From an uncultured bacterium (GTDB lineage Bacteria; Verrucomicrobiota; Verrucomicrobiia; Opitutales; Intestinicryptomonadaceae), in contig CAJMOT010000019.1 in assembly GCA_905214995.1 (NCBI GenBank), positions 1 to 24,620 on the forward strand: a stretch of 24,620 nucleotides of DNA. Direction: 5' to 3'. Made by a program: the position numbers and the translations under genes. The notes below the pieces were generated by a model. That model searched no databases. It was not told the origin of the DNA and worked only from the letters and a program-made list of their open reading frames with translations. Shown one piece after another: positions 23,236 to 24,620 of the stretch; the stretch's first letter is position 1, and each line of letters starts with the position of its first letter.

Positions 23236-23241
23236 TATATA
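23236..23241. promoter_or_regulatory. self-complementary TATATA, possible shared -10 box for the divergent pair
   Basis: In the 32-base gap between the transporter ATG (23227) and the uvrA ATG (23260). Because TATATA is its own complement, it can serve as a -10 element in both directions: 8 bases from the transporter ATG, 18 from uvrA. No convincing -35 was found for either. Confidence 0.35.
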
Positions 23242-23259
23242 ACGCCCAAAAAAGCGACA

Positions 23260-24620
23260 ATGCAAACAAATTCATCAGCCTCCGGCTCCGGCGCGGCGCG
23301 GAAGAGGACGGCTTCAAAAAAGCGCGCGGCAAAGCCCGCGGACGCTGGATTCATAGAGGTAAGGGGAGCATGCGAGCACAACCTCAAAAACGTGGACGTG
23401 GACATTCCGCGCGGGAAGCTCGTGGCGTTTACGGGGCGCAGCGGCTCGGGCAAGACGACGCTGGCTTTCGACACCATTTACGCCGAGGGATACCGCAAGT
23501 ACATGGAGAGCCTTTCCGCCGACGCGCGGCGCGCCCTCAGCCAGATCGACAGGCCGGCGGTGGGCTCCATATCGGGGCTCTCGCCGGTGATAGCCATAGA
23601 GCAGATGAAGTCGCTCGGCTCCAACCCGCGCAGCACGCTCGCGACTCTCACGGAAATAGCCGACTACTCCCGCCTGGTTTGGAGCGTGGCGGGAGAGCAG
23701 CGGTGCCCGCGCGACGGCGGCAGGATATCGCGCCGCAGCCTTGACGAATGCGTCGACGCCGTCCTCGCCCTGCCGCCAGACGCGCGCGCTTACGTCCTCG
23801 CCCCGCGGATTTCGGGCAAACCCTCCGCGCTGAAAGAGGAGCTCAAATCGCTGCGCCAGCAGGCGTGGCAGGGCGCGAGGGTCGCGGGGGAAATACTCGA
23901 GCTCGACGACCCCGCCGCCGAAAAGCGGATTTTCTCGTCCCTGCCGGCGTCCAAAACCCATTCCCTCGAGCTCGTGGTGGACAGGTTTACGTCGGCGTCG
24001 GCCTCGCGCGACAGGGTGGCGGACTCGTTGGAGCTGGCGTTCAAGGAGGGCGCCGATTCGGCGACGGTGCTTTACTCGTCGCAGTCGCAGACCGCGGGCG
24101 AGTGGAAACCGCTGCGGCTGAGCTGCGCGCTCGCCTGCGAAATTTGCGGCGAGACTTTCAAGGACCTCACGGTGCGCAGCTTTTCTTTCAACCACCCCGA
24201 CGGCGCGTGCCGCCATTGCGGGGGAATCGGGAGGGTGATGCGCGCCTCCGCCGAGCTCGCCGTGCCGGACGACTCCAAGAGCGTGCGCGCGGGCGCCGTC
24301 AAGGCGTGGAGATACGGGGCGAAGAGCATGATAATAAAGCGCAAGTCCATACTCCGCCAGCTTTCCGAACAGATCCCCTTCGACATAAACGCCCCGTGGC
24401 GCGACCTCCCCAAAAAAGTCCGCGACACAATCCTGTTCGGCGACCCGTCGCGCGCGTTCATGCTGAGGCTGCGGCGCGGGAACTCGCGCCCCGAGCCGGT
24501 CGCGTTCGGAGGGGTGCTCGCGGACGTGGACAGAATCTGCAAGACAACCCCGAGCGACGCCCTGCGCGCGCGCCTGAGCGTGTTCCAAACCTCCGCCCCC
24601 TGCCCCGAATGCGGCGGGGC
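23260..24620 (+). CDS. uvrA: excinuclease ABC subunit A, N-terminal part (runs off the window)
   Basis: The first 453 or so codons of a UvrA protein, open to the window edge. UvrA is the ATPase that finds bulky DNA lesions and loads UvrB in nucleotide-excision repair. A Lys/Arg/Ala-rich tail (about residues 10-28) precedes the first ABC domain, with Walker A GRSGSGKTT (59-67). UvrA-specific sequences follow: DTIYAEGYRKYMESLS, GLSPVIAIEQ, NPRST and HSLELVVDRF. The zinc-binding module CEIC...GACRHC around RSFSFNHPDGA is intact, and the window ends in a CPECGG element. Compared with typical UvrA, some blocks are altered (GRSGSGKTT for GLSGSGKSS, IEQMK for IDQKT), so this may be a divergent or second UvrA. 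The start ATG 23260 gives a short leader without a Shine-Dalgarno sequence, divergent from the transporter gene. Confidence 0.92.
   Translation, partial: MQTNSSASGSGAARKRTASKKRAAKPADAGFIEVRGACEHNLKNVDVDIPRGKLVAFTGRSGSGKTTLAFDTIYAEGYRKYMESLSADARRALSQIDRPAVGSISGLSPVIAIEQMKSLGSNPRSTLATLTEIADYSRLVWSVAGEQRCPRDGGRISRRSLDECVDAVLALPPDARAYVLAPRISGKPSALKEELKSLRQQAWQGARVAGEILELDDPAAEKRIFSSLPASKTHSLELVVDRFTSASASRDRVADSLELAFKEGADSATVLYSSQSQTAGEWKPLRLSCALACEICGETFKDLTVRSFSFNHPDGACRHCGGIGRVMRASAELAVPDDSKSVRAGAVKAWRYGAKSMIIKRKSILRQLSEQIPFDINAPWRDLPKKVRDTILFGDPSRAFMLRLRRGNSRPEPVAFGGVLADVDRICKTTPSDALRARLSVFQTSAPCPECGG

Noticed and set aside
23707..23720. Missing second Cys after CP in UvrA (CPRDGG) as a lost zinc finger
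   Set aside because: E. coli UvrA also lacks a Cys there (CPDHD, from memory); the real zinc cysteines (CEIC...CRHC) are present.
23314..24588. 424-codon minus-strand open frame over uvrA
   Set aside because: Arg/His/Ala-biased antisense shadow; uvrA signatures are unambiguous on the plus strand.
1..24620. tRNA genes, CRISPR arrays, insertion sequences, prophage, defence systems
   Set aside because: No T-loop-like tRNA signature, no regularly spaced repeats, no transposase or integrase motifs and no known defence genes were seen.

Overview
The window looks like a chromosomal segment of a Verrucomicrobiota bacterium, probably Opitutae-like. This is an inference from gene content, not from a marker gene. 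The supporting traits are two PEP-CTERM surface proteins, a huge secreted beta-propeller protein with planctomycete/verrucomicrobial-type CxxCH motifs, a one-chain AroA-Cmk fusion, several secreted hydrolases, GC-rich codons, and starts that mostly lack Shine-Dalgarno sequences. I saw no tRNA, rRNA, CRISPR array, transposase or phage gene. Most of the window reads as ordinary chromosome.

Layout. Positions 116-3622 (minus) hold a tight operon, tyrA > aroA-cmk > plsC, joining aromatic amino-acid synthesis, CMP phosphorylation and phosphatidic-acid synthesis. Positions 3705-5887 (minus) hold a PtsN-like EIIA followed by a ClC anion channel/antiporter with a CBS pair. The ClC reading frame is broken by an indel in a G run. 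Positions 5987-9824 hold two divergent secreted carbohydrate-active enzymes: a GH13 alpha-amylase-family protein (minus) and a GH65/GH95-like (alpha/alpha)6-barrel protein (plus), the latter with a perfect AGGAGG. Positions 10017-14187 hold a roughly 1,096-residue secreted discoidin-like/propeller/cytochrome c-type protein (minus), divergent from an IclR-family regulator (plus). Their 70-bp spacer carries two perfect inverted repeats and overlapping promoters.

Positions 14309-15312 hold prs (PRPP synthetase) with a textbook terminator. Positions 15384-17308 hold a two-gene unit: an unknown 208-residue protein, translationally coupled (ATGA) to a secreted PhoD-family protein in which every metal-binding motif I could align is replaced. 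Convergent to it, at 17476-18675, is a secreted purple-acid-phosphatase-like enzyme whose metal ligands are all intact. Positions 18772-21804 carry two PEP-CTERM proteins (minus), each followed by a strong bidirectional hairpin terminator. Positions 22100-23227 encode an AI-2E/PerM family transporter (minus), divergent from a uvrA gene (plus) that runs off the right edge.

The least expected items are the PhoD-like pseudoenzyme and its coupled unknown partner, the IclR/propeller-cytochrome divergon, and a recurring pattern of -10 boxes 5-8 bases upstream of the ATG, which suggests leaderless mRNAs. Positions 1-115 hold no gene I can support. The larger non-coding gaps are described in their own entries.
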